A stretch of 64,000 bases of DNA from Candidatus Heimdallarchaeota archaeon B3_Heim. Lineage in GTDB: Archaea > Asgardarchaeota > Heimdallarchaeia > Hodarchaeales > Hodarchaeaceae. The notes under the pieces were generated by a model, which did not search any database, was not told the origin of the DNA, and saw nothing but the letters and a program-made list of their open reading frames with translations. The translations under genes and the position numbers were made by a program. Below, in pieces: positions 35,759 to 44,449 of this stretch (positions are counted from its first letter, which is position 1; the number at the start of each line of letters is the position of its first letter). The stretch covers positions 1 to 64,000 of the forward strand of contig NJBF01000011.1 of the NCBI GenBank assembly GCA_003144275.1, given 5' to 3'.

Positions 35759-36576
35759 TTCTTTTTCAACTTATTCAGTAATTTGGTGACGATAGGGGAA
35801 AAATATTCAAACGCTTCTGAAAGTCCTTTATCTCCTTTTACCCGAATATTCAGATCAAAAGGAATCTGCCCAAGTATTTCAGTATTAAACTCTTGAGCCA
35901 TCCTTTCCCCCCCACCTTCTCCAAATAGGGCATGCTCAGTTTCACAAGATGGACATTTAAACACGGACATATTTTCTATGATGCCGAGGACAGATTCATC
36001 ACCCAACATTTTACGTGACATTACGAGTGATTTACCGGTATCTAACGTACTTACTTCTTGGGGTGTGGTAACAATCACAACACCATCTAGATCAGGTAAC
36101 ATCTGCATAATACTAATTGCTTCATCTCCTGTCCCGGGAGGCATATCAAAAATCAATACTTCTAAAGGTCCCCAATCAAAATCAGTCAAAAATTGATTAA
36201 GCGCTTTCATCTTAATAGGCCCTCTCCACACAACAGGAGTGGAGGCGGTTTCTAAAAAGAACGCCATTGAAATGACTTTTACACCCATCGGTCCTTCGAC
36301 AGGCAAAGGTTTTCCACTTTCTTGCACTTCAACTTTTTTTCCCTCAATCCCAAGCATTTTTGCAATATTTGGGCCTGAAAAATCCAGATCTGCGATTCCT
36401 ACTTTCCCTGGAAACTTCTTTCCAAAGGCTAAAGCTAAATTAGATGCAACGGTAGATTTCCCTACTCCACCTTTACCACTAAGCACAACAATCTTTTTTT
36501 TCACATTTTTCATTGCAGCAGCAATTTCATCCTGTTGTGTTTTCAAACTTGACTGCACGGTTGTTTCCTTCAGCAT
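35755..36576 (-). CDS. Mrp/NBP35-family Fe-S cluster carrier ATPase
   Basis: 273 residues with the deviant P-loop GKGGVGKS at 34-41, IADLDFSGPNIAKMLG, FDMPPGTGDEAISIMQ and the cluster-binding CPSC motif (FKCPSCETEHALF). Family knowledge: such proteins bind and transfer 4Fe-4S clusters to apoproteins in the cytosol. The N-terminal MIP18-like domain of bacterial Mrp is absent, as is common in archaea. Start ATG 36576. It is the first gene of an operon with the VKOR protein. The pairing of an Fe-S carrier with a disulfide-forming enzyme is unexpected, and may reflect only shared redox regulation. Confidence 0.92.
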   Translation of the reverse strand: MLKETTVQSSLKTQQDEIAAAMKNVKKKIVVLSGKGGVGKSTVASNLALAFGKKFPGKVGIADLDFSGPNIAKMLGIEGKKVEVQESGKPLPVEGPMGVKVISMAFFLETASTPVVWRGPIKMKALNQFLTDFDWGPLEVLIFDMPPGTGDEAISIMQMLPDLDGVVIVTTPQEVSTLDTGKSLVMSRKMLGDESVLGIIENMSVFKCPSCETEHALFGEGGGERMAQEFNTEILGQIPFDLNIRVKGDKGLSEAFEYFSPIVTKLLNKLKKK

Positions 36577-36689
36577 TTACTTAATGAATTGTCAGTATTT
36601 CTCAAATGACGAAGGGTTAGTCCAGATTATTAATATCCCTTCATTTCACAATTCGTAAATAACTTGCTTATCTATTATTTTGACGTCAG

Positions 36690-37871
36690 CTACTCTCGAC
36701 CAAAAGCCATTTTAACAAGATCATAAGCGCCTTCGAAGACGTGTTTTGGAACAACGGTTAATTCTTCAGCCTCAGAGCCGTATTTTAAATTAAAAAATCT
36801 ACTAAAGGCAGCAAGTGCACTCCAAAGAAATCTAGAAGTATGATCGGCGATAATAAAGGTGAGAAAATTGTCATTATTAGAAAGCATAATAATATCTTCT
36901 TGAAACTGTATCATTTTGACATCTGACGTTTCTATCATTTCAGTAAATAAGTTTAGCACAGCAAGGACTCCACCAGAAAATAAGAGATCACGATCACTCC
37001 CCAAGCTTTCTTCAGGAACGAAATCATATGAATATAATAGCAAACCCGATTTGTTTATGACCATCAATTTCTTTAATCTATGATATTGTAATAAACCAAG
37101 AGGAGCTTTTACATATGCTCTATAAATTAACAAACTACCTACTATAACACTAATATGTGGAGCTAAATGTTGTAAGAAGATAATAAATTCCAGATTAACA
37201 AGATTCTCCAAAAATCTGGCACCTACAACAACTATCAACGGAATTGCATAAAAGAAAATTATCGATAGCTGAAGCATTAGCACCTGTGAGTTCTGTTTTC
37301 GATACGTTATCTGATTTTTAATCTTCTGAAGAGAATAGAGAGTTATAATAATAACATAGCTTACAAAATACGCTGCTGGAAAATTTGTGGTGTATAAAAC
37401 AATTAAAATGGTCAGAATAACACTATAGAGATCCTCGATGTTCTGACTAATATTTAATTCGTTTGACATTATCTCTGGAAATAGGACTGGATAAATCATA
37501 TTCAGCAAAAAAGCCCCAAGAAAGATACCAAATATTGACGCATGGATCGGTGACACTCTATCTTTTCGGAAAAACTCAATAAAAAGCAAGAAAACCCCTG
37601 AGGACATACCACCAAACAAAGGAAACAGGTAATTCACAATATTTCCCTCGTCACGATAGAACTGGACTGGATTTTCAATATTAAGAATATAGAAAAAGAA
37701 TTCAAACCCCACAAAAGCAATAAAAGCAATATATAATCCAATAAGTATCCCGATTACAGGAATTTTTGTTTTACGCCACCTAACCATTAACGAGAAGAGT
37801 AAAACAAATGAAACAATTATTTCAAGGAAGAAAATACAAAATCCTACCACACTAAGTGTTTCTAATGCCAA
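36690..37871 (-). CDS. 7-TM membrane protein with cytosolic longin/roadblock-like domain
   Basis: 393 residues. The N-terminal 250 residues form about seven hydrophobic helices (VVGFCIFFLEIIVSFVLLFS, IGLYIAFIAFVGFEFFFYI, ... VGSLLIYRAYV), similar in layout to 7TM sensor modules. The C-terminal 130 residues are soluble: LKKLMVINKSGLLLYSYDFV, LFSGGVLAVLNLFTEMIETS, DIIMLSNNDNFLTFIIADHT and RFLWSALAAFSRFFNLKYG, with the strand-helix order of longin or roadblock domains. A membrane sensor that docks a small GTPase is the simplest reading, but this is inference. The N-terminus of the protein at 50519-53071 has a closely similar pattern. Start ATG 37871. Confidence 0.7.
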   Translation of the reverse strand: MALETLSVVGFCIFFLEIIVSFVLLFSLMVRWRKTKIPVIGILIGLYIAFIAFVGFEFFFYILNIENPVQFYRDEGNIVNYLFPLFGGMSSGVFLLFIEFFRKDRVSPIHASIFGIFLGAFLLNMIYPVLFPEIMSNELNISQNIEDLYSVILTILIVLYTTNFPAAYFVSYVIIITLYSLQKIKNQITYRKQNSQVLMLQLSIIFFYAIPLIVVVGARFLENLVNLEFIIFLQHLAPHISVIVGSLLIYRAYVKAPLGLLQYHRLKKLMVINKSGLLLYSYDFVPEESLGSDRDLLFSGGVLAVLNLFTEMIETSDVKMIQFQEDIIMLSNNDNFLTFIIADHTSRFLWSALAAFSRFFNLKYGSEAEELTVVPKHVFEGAYDLVKMAFGRE

Positions 37872-38009
37872 TGGATCGTCCTTCCTACCTATAAATGGAA
37901 ATATGCAAAGTATCCTCAGGATTATAATTAGCGTAATTCTTCAATGTTCTTAAACTCTTGGAAATAATTCAATAAATATAGATGGATAATTAAAAAGAAG
38001 GTAAGTAGG

Positions 38010-38786
38010 ATGAGTTCCTTTCTCTCTCAGATAACACATGATTCAATCTCTCTGGAGAAGTCCGTATCTGAGTTCAACATAGAATCTGTTGTTATTGGTA
38101 TTCGTTACACTAGTGTACTACTTTCTAATGGCTCGTGTGGAGTAGCATATACCTTAACTGATCAATCAGAAGAAAAAAACCGTCACAATGAGTATTTATC
38201 CGAAAAATTCTTATATGAAAAAGATTTGGAGTATTTGGTTGAATTCTGTGCTTCTAAATACTCAATATTTCGAGGCATTGGAGTTGCTGCTTTAAATGCC
38301 TTTTCACAGGCTAATCTTCCTTCATTAAATACGGAAAATCTAGATATTCTTGATATCTTTAAAGAAAAGTCAGGAAATATCAGTATGATTGGAAATATCC
38401 AGCCTGTTACCCGATTTCTTAGTCAGAAAGGGTATCAAATTAAAATTCTAGATAGATTTGCTCCTCCTCAACCCCATTCAAAAATTACTATAGTAGACGG
38501 GATTTCAGACCTACGAAATGCCGAACATCTGATAGTTTCTGGATCGGCATTAGTATTCGAAACTTTCGATTTAGTTCGGGATCTTCTCACGACAATTCCT
38601 GGAGAAAAGGTTCTTCTCGGGCCTTCGGCTCAAATTCTCCCTGCAATCGCTTTCAAACATGGTTTCACATTTTTAGGGAGCTCTAAAATTATTAATGCGA
38701 AATCTGTTATGAGGATTATAATGGAGGGAGGTGGATATCGAGCATTTAAGGAGTTCACACAAAAATATTCTTTTCACTTAGAATGA
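38010..38786 (+). CDS. DUF364-like protein (putative heavy-metal chelatase)
   Basis: 258 residues, ATG with Shine-Dalgarno AAGGTAAG. An N-terminal DUF4213-like half (VVIGIRYTSVLLSNGSCGVA) precedes a Rossmann-like C-terminal half with LIVSGSALVFETFDLVRDLL, VLLGPSAQILPAIAFKHGFT and FLGSSKIINAKSVMRIIMEG, as in the DUF364 family, thought to bind metals or metal-containing factors. The ligand is unknown. It precedes the unrecognised cluster at 38934 by 147 nt on the same strand. Confidence 0.75.
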   Translation: MSSFLSQITHDSISLEKSVSEFNIESVVIGIRYTSVLLSNGSCGVAYTLTDQSEEKNRHNEYLSEKFLYEKDLEYLVEFCASKYSIFRGIGVAALNAFSQANLPSLNTENLDILDIFKEKSGNISMIGNIQPVTRFLSQKGYQIKILDRFAPPQPHSKITIVDGISDLRNAEHLIVSGSALVFETFDLVRDLLTTIPGEKVLLGPSAQILPAIAFKHGFTFLGSSKIINAKSVMRIIMEGGGYRAFKEFTQKYSFHLE

Positions 38787-38933
38787 ATTCGATGTTAGAT
38801 TTTTGTCGAAAGGTCCCGAAAAACGCTGATGACAGTCTTTTTCCATTGTTGGCACTTTTCGATACCTCCCAGTTATTTCTATCAGCACTTTCAATGTTTT
38901 AATCACGACAGAAATAATTGGAAGATTTCAAAT

Positions 38934-39197
38934 ATGTCCACACAGTCTCAATTTGGATTCAAAAAGTCTTTGGATCGCATAATGCAGTTAATATATCTTT
39001 CTTCGAACGTTTTTACTGATCTTGAAGTTCAAAATCAAGTATGTGCTCTAAATGTCAAAGATTCCTACTCAGAAACAGAGAAAAATCAGCTATTAACTTA
39101 CTTTTTGGATTTGATCGAATCTCTTTCTCTTGAAAGGATTTATCTCACCCAAGACCCCAACGATGAGAACCGTTATTTCTACAATGGAGGATTTTGA
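38934..39197 (+). CDS. Small helical protein, cluster gene 1
   Basis: 87 residues from ATG 38934 (MSTQSQFGFKKSLDRIMQL). A longer frame from 38829 adds a Cys/Phe/His-rich N-terminus without Shine-Dalgarno and is unlikely. The protein is helical (LDRIMQLIYLSSNVFTDLE, LLTYFLDLIESLSLERIYLT) and ends YFYNGGF. Its pattern, DR-hydrophobic helix, spacer, (Y/I)F-x-LI-x-x-x-(L/I)-x-x-(I/V)YL, recalls the next gene, as if the two were related winged-helix-like domains. The 3' end overlaps that gene. No family was recognised. Confidence 0.55.
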   Translation: MSTQSQFGFKKSLDRIMQLIYLSSNVFTDLEVQNQVCALNVKDSYSETEKNQLLTYFLDLIESLSLERIYLTQDPNDENRYFYNGGF

Positions 39198-39645
39198 CTT
39201 GTATTCAGAATACTATACTGTACCAAACAACAAATCCACTCCTAAGAAGAAATCAGTGTTACATTACTGGAAGGAACCCTCTATGAGCTCGCAGAAAATG
39301 AACCAAAAACCAGTGGAGAAAGAAGAAAATAATCTGGAAGCCTCTCGTTTAGCTGACAGAGCATTATTATTGCTTTCGTTCAAAGATACACCTAGCCAAA
39401 ATTTGCATCATGTTCTACAAGTCTTGGGGATTCATTCTATAGAAGAAAAGAAAAGTATAATGCATGAGATTTTCCGACTAATTCGAGAGGGAATTGTATA
39501 TGTTCCCAAGGGTTTACCGTTACTCATTGATAAAGGAATAGACAATGTTAAGGATGTTTCAGAGATTGATCTTGTGCTTCTCAAACCATATGACCAATTA
39601 ATCTCTGAGATCCAGAGAGAGATTTCTGCTTTCAATAATAAATAG
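39184..39645 (+). CDS. Helical protein, cluster gene 2
   Basis: About 153 residues from ATG 39184 (MEDFDLYSEYYTVPNNK), overlapping the previous stop by 14 nt in another frame. A polar linker (about 18-55, Lys/Pro/Ser-rich) precedes a helical domain, SRLADRALLLLSFKDTPSQN, then KKSIMHEIFRLIREGIVYVP and a C-terminal coiled segment (QLISEIQREISAF). The start could be earlier (39166) or the two genes could be one gene with a frameshift; this is unresolved. No family was recognised. Confidence 0.55.
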   Translation: MEDFDLYSEYYTVPNNKSTPKKKSVLHYWKEPSMSSQKMNQKPVEKEENNLEASRLADRALLLLSFKDTPSQNLHHVLQVLGIHSIEEKKSIMHEIFRLIREGIVYVPKGLPLLIDKGIDNVKDVSEIDLVLLKPYDQLISEIQREISAFNNK

Positions 39646-39660
39646 GCTTAGTAGCAAGAG

Positions 39661-40071
39661 TTGAAGAATATGGCATCGCAAAATTCAAAATTGGTAAGCA
39701 CAGCACAGCTTAATGAGCTAAAAATACATTTAAGATTGATAAATAGTACTTGTGACAATGTTTTAGCTACTAAATGGCAACATATCCAGCATATGCAGCT
39801 AGATTTAGATTTAGACCCCAATATGAGTATTAAAGAATTAGCTCAGTTATATTATCAGTTTGATGATATAATAGAAATATTTAAACTAAAGTCTTATACA
39901 TTTCGCCAATTAGAAAAAATATTAGTGGAATTAGAAACTGTAAAAGATATGTTAGATATTTCCCGCGATACTCCACTCCAACAAATTGCCTTTCAATTGA
40001 CTTCATACGATATTTCAGCATTGGGCGTGGGAAAGAATTCCATCTTAGAAAAAATTATGACTTATTATTAA
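39661..40071 (+). CDS. Helical protein, cluster gene 3
   Basis: 136 residues from TTG 39661 or, more probably, ATG 39670 (MASQNSKLVSTAQLNEL). All-helical and charged: QLNELKIHLRLINSTCDNVL, MSIKELAQLYYQFDDIIEIF, FRQLEKILVELETVKDMLDI. It lies 15 nt after gene 2, so the two are probably co-translated. It may be a small adaptor or coiled-coil protein. No family was recognised. Confidence 0.6.
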   Translation: MKNMASQNSKLVSTAQLNELKIHLRLINSTCDNVLATKWQHIQHMQLDLDLDPNMSIKELAQLYYQFDDIIEIFKLKSYTFRQLEKILVELETVKDMLDISRDTPLQQIAFQLTSYDISALGVGKNSILEKIMTYY

Positions 40072-40242
40072 TTTCATTATCTCCTCATGAAATTTTCCTT
40101 ATTGGCTTCTTATAGAGCATTAAAGACGTTTAAAGGCTGTTATAAGAAATTATTATTTTGATCAAGGGGTATCACTTTTGTCAATTCTAATCAAAATCTT
40201 AAAACCCCAAATTCTTTCATTGTAAAAAGAAGGTTAATCATA

Positions 40243-41745
40243 ATGTCACTCCCGTTTTCTATTAATTCTGCTCAAGATTGGATAGGAAATGTCCCATCTT
40301 TTCTTGCTTCCCTCGAGGAATACTCGGATTTTGTAAGAAATGCTGGTGCAACAAGCTATCTTGCGAATACCCTCGTTCAAATCTTGAATGAGGCGAAAGA
40401 AGACATTTTTTTCACGATTTATTCTATTCTTAAAGAATCCACTGACGTTGGGAAATTTGTGATGATTCAGATACTATTTCATACCTCTGAAATTTGGCCT
40501 GATGTAGTACAATTTGAACGAATACAACCTGTATTAACAGCACTTGCACTTTCACCTGACAAAATATATACAAAAGATGCCATACAATTATCTCAGAAGT
40601 TAGAAGCAATAACATCTAGAGGTTTACTGGGAGAAAAAGAAGATGAAGATATTTTTGAAAAAGAAGTGGATAAAGAATTAGCTCTTTCATCCCCAAAACC
40701 TTTACGAGATGATTTCTATGGATCAGTGAAATCTGAAAAGAAAAAGGCGAAGAAAAGTGTTCCAGCATCCTTTCCTTCCCCTAGTGCATCAAAACCCGTT
40801 CCAAAACGAAAAACTCCTCCAGCACCTGTTTCTGAGAAGGCTGAACCATTACCTCCTCCTCTCATGGTGTTTAGCACAGGAGCTCCAGGGTCTGCAAGAT
40901 CAGCATTATCTGAAAAAGAAAGCCTAGAGGAAGTTGAAGAAGAGATGGAACCTGGTTTCGAAGAACCTTCAGAAGCCGTAGATGATCTAGTTTTGGATGA
41001 TTCGAAATTAAAATCAGTGGTTTCTGATGAATCAATGGAGGTTGGCTCGTTACAGGAAGTACCAGCGTCAAAAACTGTTTTTACACATGTACACTATTTT
41101 AATAGGATGAACTCGCGAAAAACCTATCCTTTTACAGTATCAATATCGAGTGTATCCAAAGAAGTGAGATCTCGTCGAATGCACATTCTTTCAGGTGAGC
41201 GAGAAACAGAAAAGCAAGCAGAATTTGAACTTGATCATCTTACGAGGCATATCATGGTGGAACTCCTTATTTCTGGATGTCTAGTACAACCAAACTTTCA
41301 ATATGTTGATCCAGATAATTTACCAGTCGAATTAACATTCTACATTACCCCTCTTGTTGAAGCTGGTTATTCAGCTTCAAAAATTCAAGGTCAATTGCTA
41401 TTAAAGAATGATTTAGGCATAGTACTCCAAAATTTACCCCTTTCTGATATCTTTGTTGTAAGTAATCGAATCTCCAAGATTGCAGCAATAGTCGGTGCAG
41501 TTGGTGGGGGAACCCTCCCTGTACTCGATTTCCTGTTTGGTGTAAATTTACAAGATGCATTATCAGGTCAATTAGAATACTCAGCCCCAGAAATCGCTAG
41601 CTCAGTCAATGTTCGATCTTTAATTACCACAAGTCAAATAGCAATTTTTATTATATTTATTAGTATTGGATTGCTTTGGTGGTGGCGTAAAGGTCGTTCA
41701 AAAAGAGCTTCAGGAGAAAAACTCGCAATTAATATTCCTCAATAA
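40243..41745 (+). CDS. Membrane-anchored multidomain protein, cluster gene 4
   Basis: 500 residues, ATG with AGAAGGTTAAT upstream. Residues 1-130 are helical (repeat-like, e.g. LANTLVQILNEAKEDIFFTI). Residues 131-280 are a low-complexity linker rich in Pro, Lys and Glu (KPVPKRKTPPAPVS, EEVEEEMEPGFEEP). A distinctive domain at 281-440 starts THVHYFNRMNSRKTYPFTVS and contains GCLVQPNFQYVD and LPVELTFYITPLVEAGYSA, which reads like a beta-sandwich. A C-terminal TM helix (about 463-482) and WWWRKGRSKRASG follow, placing most of the protein in the cytosol if the tail is external, or the reverse. No family was recognised. It lies 171 nt after gene 3. Confidence 0.7.
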   Translation: MSLPFSINSAQDWIGNVPSFLASLEEYSDFVRNAGATSYLANTLVQILNEAKEDIFFTIYSILKESTDVGKFVMIQILFHTSEIWPDVVQFERIQPVLTALALSPDKIYTKDAIQLSQKLEAITSRGLLGEKEDEDIFEKEVDKELALSSPKPLRDDFYGSVKSEKKKAKKSVPASFPSPSASKPVPKRKTPPAPVSEKAEPLPPPLMVFSTGAPGSARSALSEKESLEEVEEEMEPGFEEPSEAVDDLVLDDSKLKSVVSDESMEVGSLQEVPASKTVFTHVHYFNRMNSRKTYPFTVSISSVSKEVRSRRMHILSGERETEKQAEFELDHLTRHIMVELLISGCLVQPNFQYVDPDNLPVELTFYITPLVEAGYSASKIQGQLLLKNDLGIVLQNLPLSDIFVVSNRISKIAAIVGAVGGGTLPVLDFLFGVNLQDALSGQLEYSAPEIASSVNVRSLITTSQIAIFIIFISIGLLWWWRKGRSKRASGEKLAINIPQ

Positions 41746-41791
41746 AATATACTCACTTAAAGGGACTCATTGGTCGAATGGATGAATTAAA

Positions 41792-42631
41792 ATGACCTTT
41801 CATACAGGAATTACTATCCAAGCAATAGGTGATTTAACTCCGTCGAATGTTGTTGATCTAGGAATGGCGATAGGCCTTCGACATATTGAGTTTGACCCCT
41901 CTGTTTTTCCAGATATTTCGAATGTGATGGAAAGGCTAAAAACGAAACAAACATCGATTCACGCTCCTTATATGGAAGATTACCATATGGATCTATCGTC
42001 GAATACTCCTGAAATAGACAAGTTAATTGATGATATCAATCGATGGAAAACACGAATGAATATCATTGGTGTTGTTGTGCATCCCCCCCTCGATGCAGGA
42101 GGAAATACGGAAAAATTTTATGATCGTCTGGAGAAATTACCACTTCCCTTGATTGAAAATATGCCATACCAATCATGGGAAGATTTTCTTGATTTCTATA
42201 ATACAACACAAGCTAATGTCAATAATCACTTGGGAATGTGTTTCGACATCCCCCACTCTTTTATAACAAACGGAGATAAGTTTCTTGAAATTCCTGACGA
42301 AGTATTAGAGCATTTAACATCTTCGAAGGGATATATTCATATATCGGGGGGAACAGCTTATGAAGATATCCACTATCCTCTGTTAACTGATGGAGACATA
42401 CCTTTTCAAGAAGTAAAGGACTTTTTGAGGAGGATTTCATTTTGTGGAACGGTTACAATGGAACTTAATCCAAGATCATTCCAAGATATTGACAAAATTA
42501 TTCGGTCTTATATCTTGATGCTTGATGTGGCTAAGAAGAAAAAGCATAAACTTTCAGTACAAATTAAACGACCATTTATCATGCGAAAAGTCAACAAATT
42601 AGCTACCTCAAAAAAAATCTCGAGGGAGTAA
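41792..42631 (+). CDS. Sugar-phosphate isomerase/epimerase-like TIM-barrel protein
   Basis: 279 residues of the xylose-isomerase-like TIM barrel (AP-endonuclease 2 superfamily): GLRHIEFDPSVFP, SIHAPYMEDYHMDLSSNTPE, IGVVVHPPLDAGG, LPLIENMPY, LGMCFDIPHSF, GYIHISGG and GTVTMELNP place Glu, His and Asp metal ligands at the strand ends. The family includes isomerases, epimerases and endonuclease IV; the substrate cannot be chosen from sequence alone. The C-terminal 25 residues are a basic tail (KKKKHKLSVQIKRPF) of uncertain role. It lies 46 nt after the membrane-anchored protein, possibly in the same transcript. Confidence 0.85.
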   Translation: MTFHTGITIQAIGDLTPSNVVDLGMAIGLRHIEFDPSVFPDISNVMERLKTKQTSIHAPYMEDYHMDLSSNTPEIDKLIDDINRWKTRMNIIGVVVHPPLDAGGNTEKFYDRLEKLPLPLIENMPYQSWEDFLDFYNTTQANVNNHLGMCFDIPHSFITNGDKFLEIPDEVLEHLTSSKGYIHISGGTAYEDIHYPLLTDGDIPFQEVKDFLRRISFCGTVTMELNPRSFQDIDKIIRSYILMLDVAKKKKHKLSVQIKRPFIMRKVNKLATSKKISRE

Positions 42632-42648
42632 TAGAGGCCAAGCAATAA

Positions 42649-43152
42649 TTAATTTCTGAGCTCCTCAAAACATTTGATCTCTACGAAATTCTTGATTTTT
42701 CCCCACCTAGGAAGCATATAACCAATGTAAATGGGCAAGAAGAATAGTAGATAAAGTAAAAGGAATTCACTCCCTATTTGGGGGAAAATCTCCCGAGTAA
42801 GAATGAATAAGAGAATAATGGATCCAAAATAGTAAAATTGAATAACGGTTCGCATTAGTCCCTGTAAAAACCAGTGGATGGGTAGGTGTTTATTATGAAG
42901 AATGAAATAATAATAAGCTCCTATTGAATAGAAGAACATAGTAACTCCAACTAGTGAACTACCAGCCATACTTAGCAATATGATGTTTTCCCTTGAGAAA
43001 ATCATCCCTGAGAAAAAGAGAAGAAACCAAAATGCGATTCCAGCAGCCATAAGCCCATAGCTAAAACCGACAAAGCCTAGTGCCATCTGGATCTTGACAG
43101 GTTCCTTAGCACTTATTTTTTCGATTACATCTTGAATTTCCTGTTTATCCAT
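42649..43152 (-). CDS. Four-TM membrane protein of unknown function
   Basis: 167 residues starting MDKQEIQDVIEKISAKEPV, then four hydrophobic helices (about 28-50, 58-80, 95-115, 122-140) and a short charged C-terminus (KIKNFVEIKCFEELRN). No catalytic motif was found. It is convergent with the TIM-barrel gene (17 nt apart). The start is ATG 43152. The family is not recognised. Confidence 0.7.
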   Translation of the reverse strand: MDKQEIQDVIEKISAKEPVKIQMALGFVGFSYGLMAAGIAFWFLLFFSGMIFSRENIILLSMAGSSLVGVTMFFYSIGAYYYFILHNKHLPIHWFLQGLMRTVIQFYYFGSIILLFILTREIFPQIGSEFLLLYLLFFLPIYIGYMLPRWGKIKNFVEIKCFEELRN

Positions 43153-43263
43153 TTAAGACCACTTTTTTTCTGACTGAATTCAAGTATTTTCTGATATTGA
43201 CAATTCTCTGGAGAATCCCCTAATAATGTCTACGTGGGGGGTCATTTTTCAGAAGTAGGAAAT

Positions 43264-44379
43264 CTAATCTTCAGAGTCGATATCTTCATCTATTGACAAA
43301 TATCCCCCATATTTAGCATGAATTGAACAAGTTCCTTCATTTCCAACCATACATGGACCTACAGGATTTTCTGGAGTGCATTTTTTATTAAAAAGACCAC
43401 AATCACGTGGATAGATCTTACCTAAGATGACATCAGCACATCGACATCCTTTTGGAATATCACTACCGCCTGAAACTGGAATCTCCTCTTTTAATCGAAT
43501 ATTATACTCATCATAAGTCTTAGCTAGTTCCAATCCTGATTTCGGTACAATCCCAATCCCTCGCCATTGGGAATCAACAACTGAATATGCAGTGTTAATA
43601 GCTTCCAGAGCTTTTAAATTTCCATTATGGGACACTACTCTAGTATAGAGATTCTCTGTCCGAGGTTGATCTTGAATTAGTTGTTGTAATACTTCAAGAA
43701 TTCCAAACATGACATCAGCAGGTTCAAAACCCACAACTACAATAGGAATTTGATGTTCTTGTGAAATAGGTTCGTATAATCCGTAACCAGTTATTGCAGA
43801 CACATGTCCTGGAGCAATAAAACCATCAACTTGAATGTCGGGTTGTTCTAAAAGTAGCTTCATAGCAGGGGGGACTAGTCGGTGAGAAGAAAGAATGGAG
43901 ACATTTGATGGAATTCGATTATTGATAAGTTCAATCGCCACCATTGGCGCAGTAGTTTCAAATCCAATGGAAAAAAAAACATACTGTGTGGAAGGGTTCT
44001 TCTTAGCTAATCGAATTACGTCCAGAAAGCTATAGACGATTTGTATTGCCGCTCCCTCTGCTCTTGCGGTTAATAAGGATCCCTGATTACTAGGTACCCG
44101 AGACATATCTCCAAAGGTTGCTAATGTATATCCGTTCTTAGCAAGCCAAATAGCTTGTTCTATGTCAATATTGGGGCAAACACAAACAGGACAGCCAGGT
44201 CCAGCAATTACTTCAATATTAGAGGGTAGTAATGATCGAATACCCCAGTGAGATATCGTATATTCATGTGTTCCACACACATGGCAAATTTTAACCTTTT
44301 TATCCCCGATTAGTGTTGCTAAATCAGTAATTTTCTTACCTAATTTCTTAATAATACCTGGGTCTTGATAAGACTTCAT
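43264..44379 (-). CDS. hypD: Hydrogenase maturation factor HypD
   Basis: 371 residues with all HypD signatures: HVCGTHEYTISHWGIRSLLP, VIAGPGCPVCVCP, FSIGFETTAPMVAI, GFIAPGHVSAITGYGLY and the C-terminal 4Fe-4S cysteines (GCRCADVILG, RDCGLFNKKC, GPCMVGNEGTCSIH). Family knowledge: HypD carries the Fe(CN)2(CO) precursor of the NiFe hydrogenase centre together with HypC. Neither hypC nor hydrogenase genes lie in the window, so the hydrogenase would be elsewhere. Start ATG 44379. Divergent to an acetyltransferase. Confidence 0.95.
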   Translation of the reverse strand: MKSYQDPGIIKKLGKKITDLATLIGDKKVKICHVCGTHEYTISHWGIRSLLPSNIEVIAGPGCPVCVCPNIDIEQAIWLAKNGYTLATFGDMSRVPSNQGSLLTARAEGAAIQIVYSFLDVIRLAKKNPSTQYVFFSIGFETTAPMVAIELINNRIPSNVSILSSHRLVPPAMKLLLEQPDIQVDGFIAPGHVSAITGYGLYEPISQEHQIPIVVVGFEPADVMFGILEVLQQLIQDQPRTENLYTRVVSHNGNLKALEAINTAYSVVDSQWRGIGIVPKSGLELAKTYDEYNIRLKEEIPVSGGSDIPKGCRCADVILGKIYPRDCGLFNKKCTPENPVGPCMVGNEGTCSIHAKYGGYLSIDEDIDSED

Positions 44380-44449
44380 AAAAAGCAGAGCTCTCCTAAA
44401 GATTCTAAGCGTTTAAGTACTTAAAGTAGTTTCAGCTGATTGGGATAAA

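Noticed and set aside
38829..38933. N-terminal extension of the first cluster gene
   Set aside because: Cys/His/Phe-rich composition unlike the rest of the protein and no ribosome site; ATG 38934 fits better.
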